A stretch of DNA of 64,000 nt from Chelydra serpentina (GCA_037349315.1 JBAIAC010000021.1:1860001-1924000), one strand, 5' to 3'; positions 53,560 to 64,000 are shown, numbered from the stretch's first letter. The notes: generated by a model not told the origin, from the letters alone. Numbers and translations: made by a program.

Positions 53560-54835
53560 TCCACTCACCAGGTTACACCACCCAGGGCATGTGGAGGGTC
53601 CAGGGCTTTGCACCGCACTCCTGACTGACCTGCTCCAGCCCGGGCACCTGGGTCCTAACCCCTGCGCTCGCTGCTACCCGAGGGCTCTCCCTGTACGTTA
53701 CCCCAACTGGCCACTGGGTGTCACTGCTGCTCCAAGGAGGACACCCCCCTGCATTACTCCGACAGGCCACCGGGTGTCACTGCAGCGCTGTGAGAGAAAC
53801 TCTTTGTTCATTACTCGGGCAGGTCACCGTGTGTCACCGTTGTTCTGAGGGAAATCACTGTCCCTTCATAAGGGAAATGGTTTGTGCATTACTGGATTGG
53901 CCACCAGGTTTCACTCTTGCTCCACAAGGGAAATGCTTAGTGACACCAGGTGGCCACTCGGGGTAGTGCACACAGCATTTCCCTCATGAAGCAACAGTGA
54001 CACCGTGAGGTCACCCAGGGTAATGCACAGTTGCTCCCGGAAGGAAATGCTTTGTGCATTACTCTGACTGGCCACCCAGCGTCACTTTTACTCCATGAGA
54101 TAAATGCTTTGTCATTCCTGCAACTGGCCACCCAGTGTCACTGTTGCTCTTCTATGAGATAATTGCTGTGTGCATTCCCCTGAGTGGCCACCCAGTGTCA
54201 CCGTTGTTCCACGAGAGAAATGGTCTATGCATTACCCCAAGTAGGAACTCGATGTCACTGTTGCTCCATGATGGCAATGTGGTGTGTATTCATGTGCGTG
54301 ACCACACGCTGTCACTGTTGCTCTTTGAGGAAAATACTTTGTGCATTACCCGGATTGGCCACCTGGTGTCGCTGTTGCTCCATGAGGGAAATACTTTGTG
54401 CATTACCCGGATTGGCCACCCAGTGTCACTGTTGCTCTATGAGGGAAATACTTTGTGCATTACCCGGATTGGCCACCTAGTGCCACTGTTGCTTTGTGTG
54501 TTACTCGGAGTGGCCCCTCGTTTTCACTGTCCCTTGATGAGGGAATGGATTGTGAATTACCTGTTTTGGCCACGTGGTTTCTCTCTTGCTTCATGAGGGA
54601 AATATTTAGAGGTGCCAGGCGGCCACTGGAGGTAGTGCACACAGCATTTCCTTCATGGAGCAGCAGCGCCACTGGGTGGTCACTCCGGGGATTGCACTGT
54701 TGCTCCCGGAAGGAAATGCTTTGTGCAGTAGTTGGGGTGGCGACCCAGTGTCAGTGTTGCTCTGTGGAGAAAATCCTCTGTGCCATAACCCTGCCCTTCC
54801 ACCGGGTGTTACTGTTGCTCCAGGGCAGCTGCACC
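53560..54835 (+). repeat. Minisatellite, 57-bp unit, about 22 degenerate copies
   Basis: The best units (54356-54470) read GGCCACCCAGTGTCACTGTT, GCTCTATGAGGGAAATACTT and TGTGCATTACCCGGATT, 57 bp in all, and are almost identical to one another. Outer units are diverged, and a few near 53940-54030 and 54620-54720 appear inverted (CCTCATGAAGCAACAGTGAC). The ORFs of 80-150 codons across it are repeat artefacts. Confidence 0.85.
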
Positions 54836-54849
54836 CTGCCCTGCCCCTA

Positions 54850-55185
54850 AGGGTGTGTCTATACTGGCATTTAACAAGTGTTTCAGAGGTGTTAACCTCC
54901 CCCCTCCCCTGAAAGACAAAAGCTTTGCCGCTCCCTACCAGCCCTCTCGCCCAGCTCACCTCCGCTCTGCCTCCTCCCCCGAGGCACCGCTGCTTCACTT
55001 CCCCCCCCTCACCAGGCTTGCTACTCGCCAAACGGCTGATTTCGGGAAGCCTGGGCGGGAGGGGGGAGAAGCGAAGCAGCAGCGACTCCGAGGCGGAGCG
55101 GAGGTGAGCTGGGGCAGGGAGCGGTTCCTCTGCAGCCCCCGCCCGAGCTCACCTCCACTCTGCCTCCAAGGTGCTGCTGCTTCGC
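54850..55185. repeat. GC-rich repeat, left half (split by CR1)
   Basis: CCGCTCTGCCTCCTCCCCCG and the reverse-complement block GAGGCGGAGCGGAGGTGAGC occur here. The sequence continues on the other side of the CR1 at 57412-57830 (GAAGCAGTGGCACCTCGGGG, GAGGTGAGCTGGG). The CR1 landed inside it. Confidence 0.55.
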
Positions 55186-57411
55186 TTCATAGAATCATAG
55201 AATCATAGAATCTCAGGGTTGGAAGGGACCTCAGGAGGTCATCTAGTCCAACCCCCTGCTCAAAGCAGGACCAACCCCAACTAGATCATCCCAGCCAGGG
55301 CTTTGTCAAGCCTGACCTTAAAAACCTCTAAGGAAGGAGATTCCACCACCTCCCTAGGTAACCCATTCCAGTGCTTCACCACCCTACTAGTGAAAAAGTT
55401 TTTCCTAATATCCAACCTAAACCTCCCCCTCTGCAACTTGAGACCATTACTCCTTGTTCTGTCATCTTCTACCACTGAGAACAGTCTAGATCCATCCTCT
55501 TTGGAACCCCCTTTTAGGTAGTTGAAAGCAGCTATCAAATCCCCCCTCACTCTTCTCTTCTGTAGGCTAAACAATCCCAGTTCCCTCAGCCTCTCCTCAT
55601 AAGTCATGTGCTCCAGCCCCCTAATCATTTTTGTTGCCCTCCGTTGGACTCTTTCCAATTTATCCACATCCTTTTTGTAGTGTGGGGCCCAAAACTGGAC
55701 ACAGTACTCCAAATGAGGCCTCACCAGTGCCGAATAGAGGGGAAAAATCACGTCCCTCGATCTGCTGGAAATGCCCCTACTTATACAGCCCAAAATGCCG
55801 TTAGCCTTCTTGGCAACAAGGGCACACTGTTGACTCATATTCAGCTTTTCGTCCACTGTAACCCCTAGGTCCTTTTCTGCAGAACTGCTGCCCAGCCATT
55901 CCGTCCCTAGTCTGTAGCAGTGCATGGGATTCTTCCGTCCTAAGTGCAGGACTCTGCACTTGTCCTTGTTGAACCTCATCAGATTTCTTTTGGCCCAATC
56001 CTCTAATTTGTCTAGGTCCCTCTGTATCCTATCCCTACCCTCCAGCGTATCAACCACTCCTCCCAGTTTAGTGTCATCTGCAAACTTGCTAAGGGTGCAG
56101 TCCACACCATCCTCCAGGTCGTTGATGAAGATATTGAACAAAACTGGCCCCAGCACCGACCCTTGGGGCACTCCACTTGATACCGGCTGCCAACTAGACA
56201 TGGAGCCATTGATCACTACCCGTTGAGCACGACCATCCAGCCAGTTTTCTATCCACCGTACCGTCCATTCATCCAGCCCATACTTTTTTAACTTGCTGGC
56301 AAGAACGCTGTGCGAGACTGTATCAAAAGCGTTGCTAAAGTCAAGAAATAGCACATCCACTGCTTTCCCCTCATCCACAGAGCCAGTTATCGCATCATAG
56401 AAGGCAATTAGGTTAGTCAGGCATGACTTGCCCTTGGTGAATCCATGCTGACTGTTCCTGATCACTTTCCCCTCCTTTAAGTGCTTCAGAATTGATTCCT
56501 TGAGGACCTGTTCCATGATTTTTCCAGGGATTGAGGTGAGACTGACTGGCCTGTAGTTCCCCGGATCTTCCTTCTTCCCTTTTTTAAAGATTGGCACTAC
56601 ATTAGCTTTTTTCCAGTCATCCGGGACCTCCCCCGATTGCCATGATTTGTCAAAGATAATGGCCAATGGCTCTGCAATCACATCGGCCAACTCCTTTAGC
56701 ACCCTCGGATGCAGTGCATCCGGCCCCATGGACTTGTGTTCGTCCAGCTATTCTAAATAGTCCCGAACTACTTCTTTCTCCACAGAGGGCTGGTCACCTC
56801 CTCCCCATACCGTACTGCGGAGTGCAGCCATCTGGGAGCTGCCCTTGTCTGTGAAGACAGAGGCAAAAAAAGCATTGAGTACACTAGCTTTCTCCACATC
56901 CTCTGTCACAAGGTTCCCTCCCTCATTCAGCAAGGGGCCCACACATTCCTTGACTTTCTTCTTGTTGCTAACATACCTGAAGAAACCCTTCTTGTTACTC
57001 CTAACATCTCCAGCTAGCTGCAACTCCAAGTGTGATTTCGCCTTCCTAATTTCACTCCTGCATGCCTGAACAATATTTTTATACTCCTCCCTGGTCATTT
57101 GTCCAATCTTCCACTTCTTGTAAGCTGCTTTTTTGTGTTTAAGACGAGCAAGGATTTCACTGTTAAGCCAAGCTGGTCGCCTGCCATATTTACTTTTCTT
57201 TCTACACATCGGGATGGTTTGTTCCTGCAACCTCAATAAGGTTTCTTTAAAATACAGCCAGCTTTCCTCGACTCCTTTCCTCCTCATGTTATTCTCCCAG
57301 GGGACCTTGCCCATCAGTTCCCTGAGGGAGTCAAAGTCTGCTTTTCTGAAGTCCAGGCTCTGTATTCTACTGTTCTCCTTTCTTCCTTGTGTCAGGATCC
57401 TGAACTTCTCC
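55186..57411 (-). mobile_element. CR1 LINE, 5'-truncated, almost open
   Basis: The minus-strand element starts in the linker between endonuclease and RT and runs to the 3' tail of ATTCTATG units at 55186-55212. 5' truncation and the octamer tail are normal for CR1. Flanks on both sides belong to one GC-rich repeat. No target duplication is seen, also normal for CR1. Confidence 0.95.
55281..57411 (-). pseudogene. CR1 reverse transcriptase, one in-frame stop
   Basis: A single frame covers about 2.1 kb. It reads [37 protein letters not shown], and the RT motifs [36 protein letters not shown] (motif A Asp), [20 protein letters not shown] (motif B) and [11 protein letters not shown] (motif C Asp pair). 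It continues to the C-terminal block [20 protein letters not shown] and stops at 55281. The only lesion in the frame is a TAG at about 56745 in the segment [21 protein letters not shown], where related copies read Lys ([12 protein letters not shown] at 15440). The endonuclease is missing through 5' truncation. Confidence 0.93.
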
Positions 57412-57830
57412 CCCTTCCCTCCCAGGCTTGGTGGAATCAGCTGTTTGGTGCACGGCAAGCCTGGGAGGGGGGTGGGGAGCGAAGCAGTGGCACCTCGGGG
57501 GAGGAGGCAGTGCGGAGGTGAGCTGGGCGGGGGGGCTGGCGGGGAGCTGCTGGTGGATGCTCTGCTTCTCCCACCTCCCTCTCAGGCTTGCAAGTCTGGG
57601 GGAGGGGGGAATGCGGCGCGCCCGGGGGAGGAGGAGGGGACTTGGGGAAGGGTTGGAATGGGGGTGGGGCCAGGGGTGGAGTTGGGGCGGGGGTGTGTGT
57701 GAGCACCCACCGGCGCCAACTAAAGTCGGCACCCATGGAGGGAAACCCAGACCAGCAGCGCGGGGGGCAGATGGAACCCCAGACCGGCAGCGGGCTGAGC
57801 AGCTGCCGGTCTGGGGTTCTGTCCATCTAG
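57412..57830. repeat. GC-rich repeat, right half
   Basis: This is the continuation of 54850-55185 beyond the CR1. It ends in a palindromic stretch near 57760-57815 (CAGACCGGCAGC and GCTGCCGGTCTGG). Long ORFs reflect GC content. Confidence 0.5.
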
Positions 57831-58439
57831 GCCGGCAGCCTACAGACAGCTCAGTGCAAGCTATTACAGAGCTGTCCTTGGGGATTCTTTTCACTACTCT
57901 TCAGAGGGCTCTATATTTTTGGTGAAGATACAATTGTAAGCAGAGTATGGATGAGCCCACCCTGACATCTGGTGGTGAGTTGTGGCAAAGAACTTCAGGG
58001 GCTGATGTCATTTGCATAGGCACACCCACCCTGCTGAGTACAAACCCATAATAGCCCAAATGGTCACTTTGGGCTGCTGTAGCATCCCCAGTCTTCCATA
58101 TTAGGGCAGGAATTTTTGTTATTGGGGCAGGAAGAATAAACTGTTATTATACTGATTATATAAATCATGGACAGCGGAACTGTACTTGGCCTTTTGTCAT
58201 GATGAAGGGGAACTCGCCATCAACTAAGCAGCACTCGCTAGGCAAGGAACATGGGTTCCAAAACCCAGTGAATTGAGAGAGGTTGGGTACAGGTTGTTGT
58301 GTCTGGTGGCATGGGCTCTTTCTGAGTGCTTTAGATGCTAATTACACCTTCTATTCTTCTCACTGTGGAATATCAGAGCTAATTTTGATTCAGTTAGGAG
58401 TCTAGTTATTGCTGAACTGGACCTACTTTGGGCCATGGG
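57831..58439. other. No gene seen
   Basis: Ordinary intergenic sequence with no recognised element. Confidence 0.5.
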
Positions 58440-58910
58440 TGCACCTGCACTGAAGACCCCCTCCCCCCCTTCCTACAAGATAAAATCACTAAACAGCTAA
58501 AATGATTAAGAGCTGAGATCACTGAGTGCTGTATTATGTAGCTTGGGGGCCTGAAGATATATTGCTGAGTGGTTGGCAGAGTGGAGTGGCTTGCTGTGAA
58601 GGCTGCAGTAAAACCCCAGACAGGCGGGGCGGTCGGCCTTGGACCACATAAGGTGCCCTTTTACCTCTCCCCCCCACCATTTCCACTGCGGGGGGGTGGG
58701 GGTGGCTCTGCAGATGAACTTTTGAACTCTGGGGCTGCACTGGCCAGGGACAGAGACTTTTGGGTGCTGGACTTTGGGGTTGTTGGACTTTTGGGACTTT
58801 GGGTGACATTTGGATTGCTGGACTCAAGAACCAAAGTTGTGGTGTTTTCCCAACATAATGCCGCATTGTTTCTCTCTGTCATTAAAAAACTTTTGCTACA
58901 CTCAGGCATT
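58440..58910 (+). repeat. Repeat-like segment (possible LTR)
   Basis: A run of GACTTTTGGGTGCTGGACTT, TTGGACTTTTGGGACTTTGG and CTGGACTCAAGAACC units and a following ATTAAAAAACTTTTGC resemble LTRs common in turtle genomes. This comes from memory only. No protein is present. Confidence 0.3.
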
Positions 58911-59027
58911 GGGAACTCAAACCAGAATTCCAATGCAGAATAGACTCTGTGCTTGCGAGAGGGGAAGTACTGCCTCTTAGAGGCGTCCGGGGGGGGAGAT
59001 ATATATTTGTCCCAGGTCACTGGGTGG

Positions 59028-59221
59028 GCAGGGCCGGTGCAACCACTAGACGAACTAGGCAGTCGCCTAGGGCGCCTAGTGGTTGAGGGTGCCAAAAAGC
59101 ATCAGCTGGGGTGGGGGGGTGGCCCCAGCCATGGAGGAGCAGACACTGGGCAGCAGCCCTTCAAAGGGGCGCAAGGGGCGATTTTTGGCTAGGGCACAAA
59201 ATATTCTTGCACCGGCCCTGC
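59028..59221. mobile_element. MITE with perfect 15-bp inverted ends
   Basis: GCAGGGCCGGTGCAA at 59028-59042 and its exact complement TTGCACCGGCCCTGC at 59207-59221. The interior has CACTAGACGAACTAGGCAGT and CGCCTAGGGCGCCTAGTGG, a second palindromic portion. The type is common in reptiles and probably hAT-derived. No target duplication is evident. Confidence 0.85.
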
Positions 59222-59552
59222 ATATAAGGCACATTAAACTGGATGTTTCAATCTAAATGAAATCTGTATTTGAGACACTTGAAGTGTGAAAGAAAAGTGT
59301 GGGCCATATTAATGTAATTAAACCCTTTACAAGAGCAAGAGATACATAAAATGAGTTCATTCCAACCTTTGAGGTACATTTCTTCTCTCAACTATGCAAG
59401 AAATTAGTTTAGCATATTTAAAATTCTTACAAAATTAACCAAACGTTTAAAAAAATCATGTCGCAGAATAAAATAACTATTAATTCATTGATCTCACAAG
59501 GCTCTGACATGTGAATTTCAACAAAGAGATATTATTTCACTTGGGCTATGTC

Positions 59553-60195
59553 TACACTACGAAATTACTCCGATTTTACAGAATTGGATTCTTGGGAACA
59601 GATTGTATAAAGTCTAGTGCGTGCGTCCCCACTAAGCACATTAATTCGGCGGTGTGCGTCCACCTTACCGTGACAAGTGTCGACATTCCGAGAAGTGCAC
59701 TGTGGGTAGCTATCCCACAGTTCACACAGTACCCACTGCCCATTGGAATACTGGGTTGAGCTCCCAATGCCTGATGGGGCCAAAACATTTTTGCGGGTGG
59801 TTATGGGTAAATGTCGTCAGTCAGTCCTCCCTCCCTCCCTCCCTCCCTACCTCCGTGAAAGCAACGGCAAATAATTATTTTGTGCCCTTTTCCCTGGATT
59901 GCCTGAGAAGATGCCATAGCATGGCAAGCATGGAGCCTGTTCAGCTCACTGCAGCAGTTATGACCATTGAAAACACCTCGCGCATTATCGTGCAGTTTAT
60001 GGAGAACCAGAACCTGGAAAACCAGGTGAGGAGGCGACGGCAGCGCGGTGACAACAGTGATGAGGACATGGACACAGATTTCTCTCAAAGCACGGGCCCC
60101 GTCAATTTGGACATCCTGATGGCAATGGGACAGGTTCATTCCATGAAACACCGATTCTGGGCCCAGGAAACAAGCACAGACTGGTCCACTGTGAT
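59553..60195 (+). mobile_element. PIF/Harbinger transposon H3, transposase-side end
   Basis: The terminus GGGCTATGTCTACACTACGA starts at about 59544. The transposase N-terminus follows at 59921-60195: MASMEPVQLTAAVMTIENTS, an RRRRQ patch, NSDEDMDTDFSQ, and MGQVHSMKHRFWAQETSTDW. It matches 23159-22860 of H2 in opposite orientation. The frame leaves homology at about 60190, so only the first exon-like part is left. Confidence 0.75.
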
Positions 60196-61329
60196 CAGGT
60201 CTCCCGCTGGAAGTCCCCTCGGTGTCTCCTCCTGGTGGGTGCTGGGGGAGGGGAGGAGAAGCACATGTATGACTCCTCCCATTCCCCCTCCCTCTCCCCC
60301 TCTCTCTCCCCCTCCTCCTCCTGAGTGCAGCAGCAGCTGCCCGCGTCTCTTGTTGCCATAGGAGCAGCCGGCAGCGCGCCCAGGCAGGCACGGGAAAGAC
60401 GAGCACCACTTTCAATGCGGCAGGGACGCTCCGGGGCCTCGCGGTGGTGGGGCAGGGGCTGGGGGGCACGGGGCTGGGGCCGGCTTCAGGCAGGGCCAGG
60501 GGAGAGACCCAGCTCCAAATATTGGTGGAACAGAGCCCCCAGCTCTGAATATTCCTGGAGCATGGGCACTATCAGCCCATGTAACTCGTTGCCTTTGGCC
60601 CTGGGGGGGGAACCCTCCCCCAGAGCTCGCTGCTGCTGGCAGGGAAAGAGCTGGGGGGAGTCCTCTTCTCTGGCCCCAGACCCAGGGCAGCCTGCCTGCA
60701 CCCAAACTCATCCCCAGTTCTGCCCAACCCCATAACCCAGACCCCCAGATAGAGCCTTCACAAACCCCCTACACCCCAACGCTCTGCCCTAGCCCTCCCA
60801 CACCACAAAATCCTCATCTCCAGCCCTCATCCCCCCGCACCCTAACCCTCTGCCCCAACCCTGAGCCCCCTCCTGCATCATGAATCCCTGATCCTCAGCC
60901 CCACCTCACAGCCCTCACCCCAACCCTCTGCCATAGCCCTGAGCCCCCTCCAATACCCCCAACCTCTCATCCCCAGCCACAACTCAAATGCATCCCACAG
61001 AGCCTGCACCCTGCACCCGTCCAGCACCCCAATCCCCTGCCCCAGCCCAGGGCGGAGTTTCAGCGGGGGCGGAGTTTGGGCAGGGGCGAGTTCTGGGCAC
61101 CACCAAAATTTCTACAAACCTGCCACCCCTGCCAGCAGAGCTGGTTTGCCCAGGCCCCACTCCTGGCTGTGCTTGTGATTCCTCCGAATTCTTCTTCACC
61201 GGCCCCAGGGAATTGTTTCACCCCTCGCTGCCCAGGGAAGGAACCTGATGGTGCTTTGCGACGGCAGGGACGTGACTGCCCCAGTTCCAGGGCAGGCACA
61301 GACTCTGCTAATGGTTCATTCGCTCAGGG

Positions 61330-61458
61330 ATAAGAGGCTGGAGCAGCCCCGAGGGAGAGCGAGACCCAGTGGGGACAGGACCAGTCGCTGCCAGGCAGAG
61401 ACCTCACTGCTCCCGGGCACCCTGTCTGCCAAATTCTCCAGGGTGCCCCTTATCCGAG
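61330..61458 (+). other. Probable 5'-untranslated exon of GLYAT copy C
   Basis: The segment ends TATCCGAG before GTGAGTGGGA, a strong donor, as in gene A. GGATAAGAGGCTGG near 61328 may be a weak TATA-type element. The 5' limit is not defined. Confidence 0.4.
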
Positions 61459-61777
61459 GTGAGTGGGAGCTACTGGGGCCACCTGAGTCCTGCACAGGTC
61501 TGCCCTGGCATGGCTGGGGCCAGACAGACCGACAGGGGTTGCTATTGTAGGATCCTTGGTGAGCAGAGTCTCTGGGGAGCACAGGGGCTGCACCCAAACT
61601 GCTTTGTTATTGCAGGGTTGTTATTGCAGGGGTGGGAGGTTACACACCCCCTGCCTGCTTCTGGGGTGACGTGGTGGGGACAGACAGAGGGAACTGATGG
61701 GTTTCTCTCCTCCATTCGCGCAGGTGCCCCACACGCCACACCCCTGGTAATCTGCTGAGGGTCCATCCCCACCAGAG

Positions 61778-61855
61778 ATGCTGATCCTGAGCTGCACCTC
61801 CAAGCTGCGGCTGCTGGAGGCGACACTACGGAGGCGCTTGCCTGAGACGCTGCCG
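61778..61855 (+). CDS. GLYAT-like copy C, coding exon 1 (partial gene)
   Basis: A 78-nt exon begins ATG at 61778 and ends before a GTGACA donor. It encodes [20 protein letters not shown] plus LPETLP, differing from gene B by one residue (Ala for Gly at position 15). A TTCGCGCAG acceptor lies upstream (near 61722). No exon 2 appears in the remaining 2.1 kb although it would be expected within about 1 kb by comparison with A and B. Either a repeat insertion after 62565 pushed it past the window, or the copy is only a fragment. Confidence 0.75.
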
Positions 61856-62110
61856 GTGACATGGCTGTGCCTAGCCCCACTGCCCACACCCCAGGGATGG
61901 GACTCAACCCTCCCCCACCTCCATGGGGCAGAGAGCAGGGGAAGGTCCCTCTGACTCCCCTGGGAGATGGGTTAGAGATTAGGCCTGAGGAGCAGGCCCC
62001 TCCCCACCAGGCGCTGGCTGCTCTCCCAGCCGCCCGCTTGTGTCTCCCAAACTCCAAACCCAGCACCAATTCCTGCTGCTCACCCAACGTAGCCAACAGG
62101 ACCGCCCCAG

Positions 62111-62209
62111 CCAATCACAGGGAAAGTGGCTCCTTATCAGCCAATCAAGCCACAGGCGGGCACCATGCCAGCCAATCACTACATTGGCGGGCTCCGCGAC
62201 AGCTAATCA
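62111..62209 (+). promoter_or_regulatory. Phased CCAAT array in GLYAT copy C
   Basis: CCAATCA at 62111, 62141 and 62172, and CTAATCA at 62203, with spacing of 30, 31 and 31 bp. The same array lies in genes A and B and near 41505-41580 in the right arm. NF-Y binding is inferred from the motif. Confidence 0.4.
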
Positions 62210-62584
62210 GAGAGCTGGGTAGCTCTGGCTCCCTCCATGGCTCCATGCCCATCACATGGCTCAAGTGTGTGGGGGGGTCACCAGCCTCCTTGTCCCCCTC
62301 CACCTCCAGCCCCCTGTGCTCATGGTCTCCCCAGTGATACCAGCCCAGGGGCAACAAATCAGGGGTCAGTCCCCAAATTCAGGATAGTAAACCCAGGGCG
62401 GGGTGGAGGGTGGGTGGGAGAGACCGGCCCCCACAGCTTTCCCACTTGTATGCCCTGCCCCATGTCTCCCCCTAAGACTCACCCCCTCCACATACCTGCC
62501 CCCTCCCTGCCCCTCAAACCAACCACTAGTGTCATCCCACATTGGGGGTTGAGAGAAACCCATCAGTTCCCTGTGTCTGTCCCC

Positions 62585-62645
62585 ACACTGGGGGTTGGAC
62601 TAGATGACCTCCTGAGGTCCCTTCCAACCCTGAGATTCTATGATT
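62585..62645 (+). mobile_element. CR1 or SINE 3'-tail fragment
   Basis: GGTTGGACTAGATGACCTCC followed by CTGAGATTCTATGATTC is the CR1-type 3' end. Only about 60 bp remain, so a CR1 and a SINE cannot be told apart. Confidence 0.8.
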
Positions 62646-64000
62646 CACATCCGCCCACTCACCCCGTCTGTTACAGCTGTCCCCTGCTGCATTCCCTTTT
62701 CCTCTCTCCTTTCTGTTGCTAGCGGGTATGGCCGCCCCTCCCGGCCATTGTGCTAACTAAGTCATAGCCCTATTCATAGGAATGGCTTGTACAGACTGAC
62801 TGGAGCCATTGCTCTGCCTAGGGAGGGGGCTTCTTGCTTCTTGGTTTGGTTCCTTTGTTCAGGCCCGGGCTCGGTGTAGGAGGCGCTGTCCAGATATGCA
62901 AGACCTAAAGTGGCCACATAGCTGAGCATATGAGTCATACCTGTGGCTCAGAACATGCCCAGGCATGCCTATGCTTACCTGTAGTTTTCCCTGCCTTCTC
63001 TCCTCCCCTGTATCCAGAGAAGCCAATCAAAAGTACTGGAGGGAAACTGCCTAAGTTTGCCTTTAAAACGAGACATTTTCTGATCAGACCCCTGGAGAAG
63101 GTCCTTGCTCTGCCACCTGGTCTGATCAGCTAGGGGTCTTTGGGGGTCCCTCTCCCCGCTCTCGTTTGTTTTTGAGCGTACCCCCATTTAAAACTCCCCT
63201 CCCACGAACAACGAATTTGTGCCTGAAGATCTCCTGATTATTGTAAGTGAATCGAATCTTCTCTGCGTCCTCTGATGCTGAAACTGCCGTTCCTGTCTCT
63301 GTGCTTGCTGCTGTCCTGGGGATTGGTAAGGAAAAACCTCTTGCACACTCCCCTTGTTTCAACTGCTGGCTCTCTTTCCCCAGCAGGCAGACCCAAGCTA
63401 ACTCCTTGGTCTGTATCTGTAATCTGCTTTTAGCTCCACAGCAGCGCCTTTGCTGCTAGAAATAAAACTGCTGCAGCCACCACTAGTTAACCCCCCCCCC
63501 CTCTTGGAGCTGTATCCTGGGCACACACCACTCTGCCCTCTGGAACTACCCCTAGTATAAGGTGCACCATTAGTTTTAGTCTTTAGTCTAGATAAATTGT
63601 AATTTCATTTTGCATAGCTGTGGTTAAGTTAGCTTCTCTGTAAGTAAGTCGTTGCATTGTGTTCTGTTACTTGCTCACTTGTGTAATCTTGGTTAAGATA
63701 GATCATAGATAAGATTTTGCTGTGTTCTGTATAAACCCCCCAACCTCATTCCTCTCTCTCTCTCTCTTTTAATCCCTTCCACCACGTGCTCAACGCCCCC
63801 CTTCCTCCTATAGCTGCCTAACCTCAATTGTCTAGCATAAAAACCCCATTGGTTACCTTTTTCTCTCCAACACACCTCACATTTTACATTTACACCACTG
63901 TGACCCATTTTTACCTAGAGTTGTTGGTTATTTAACACATTTTACCCATAACTGTTAGTTGGTTATATGCTGCTGTGACACACCCTTTACATAGAAATTG
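62646..64000 (+). repeat. Probable LTR or other repeat at the window end
   Basis: The stretch has an AATAAA at 63461-63466 followed by CTGCTGCAGCC, a TTTAAAAC string at 63061-63069, and later pyrimidine-rich runs (63480-63500, 63745-63775). This resembles an LTR with U3, polyadenylation signal and U5, but no termini or primer site are identified. No convincing protein gene is seen. Confidence 0.3.

Larger units (their letters stand above)
60600..62565 (+). repeat. Inverted duplication unit C
   Basis: In reverse complement it matches 17170-19040 (unit A) and 35390-36330 (unit B). It then matches 14880-14960, skipping exactly the part where unit A carries the CR1. It contains the GLYAT 5' exons and the CCAAT array on plus. 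Confidence 0.85.

Noticed and set aside
53560..54835. CRISPR-like array
   Set aside because: The units are tandem and degenerate with no distinct spacers, and the genome is vertebrate.
53555..54850. Several ORFs rich in Cys and His, resembling zinc fingers
   Set aside because: They follow the 57-bp minisatellite unit; Cys/His spacing is not that of a zinc finger.
57133..57925. ORFs of 129-189 codons on both strands
   Set aside because: GC-rich repeat sequence and the antisense of the CR1 end.
59654..60361. 235-codon ORF as a single gene
   Set aside because: Only the middle (59921-60195) is Harbinger transposase N-terminus; the rest is terminal repeat and unrelated flank read through.

Overview
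The window is vertebrate nuclear DNA, most likely from a turtle (a crocodilian is the main alternative). It carries CR1 LINEs with octamer (ATTCTATG) tails, a tRNA-derived SINE with a CR1-like tail, Tx1-type LINEs, several PIF/Harbinger transposons, Penelope-like remnants, an ERV with an apparent tRNA-Trp primer site, hAT MITEs and an olfactory-receptor pseudogene. The species call is inferred from repeat content only. There are no bacterial genes, rRNA genes or CRISPR arrays.

The host content is a small glycine N-acyltransferase-like (GLYAT/GLYATL) cluster. Two complete five-coding-exon genes lie on the minus strand, at 11726-17807 and 32190-35892. Both have coding exons of 78, 108, 121, 121 and 457 nt, which sum to 885 nt (294 codons plus stop) with consistent phases. 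Each sits in a duplicated unit that also holds the remains of an older, more diverged GLYAT paralogue (7340-9767 and 30718-31224). A third unit is inverted, with coding exon 1 at 61778-61855 (+). Two isolated but intact exon-4 copies face each other at 38429-38549 (-) and 39885-40005 (+).

Layout. 1-1672 is the left end of duplication unit A, with a Penelope GIY-YIG fragment. 1690-7235 holds an LTR-like repeat and Harbinger H1. 7340-19160 is the GLYAT part of unit A; its intron 1 contains a CR1 with a SINE nested in it. 19643-23300 is Harbinger H2. 23438-27677 is a 1.25-kb direct repeat (SINE, Harbinger piece, ERV LTR) on both sides of a 5'-truncated Tx1 LINE. 27852-36330 is unit B. 36433-41690 holds a hAT MITE and an inverted GLYAT duplication centred on an ERV LTR. 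41691-46800 is the 5' part of a Tx1 LINE. 48371-49403 is the olfactory-receptor pseudogene. 50515-51604 is an unexplained promoter/iteron/short-ORF block. 52100-57830 holds repeats, a minisatellite and a nearly open CR1. 58440-60200 holds MITE and Harbinger fragments. 60600-62565 is inverted GLYAT unit C. The rest is repeat-like.

The two intact GLYAT genes are the only credible functional host protein genes. They would make acyl-CoA:amino-acid N-acyltransferases, typically mitochondrial enzymes of acyl-glycine conjugation. The most interesting unexplained signals are: (1) a third, antisense ORF conserved between the two diverged Harbinger copies; (2) the iteron/inverted-repeat/basic-peptide block near 51.1-51.6 kb; (3) an LTR with both a polypurine tract and a primer-binding site at the centre of an inverted GLYAT duplication; and (4) a LINE whose 1.25-kb flanking repeats abut it exactly.
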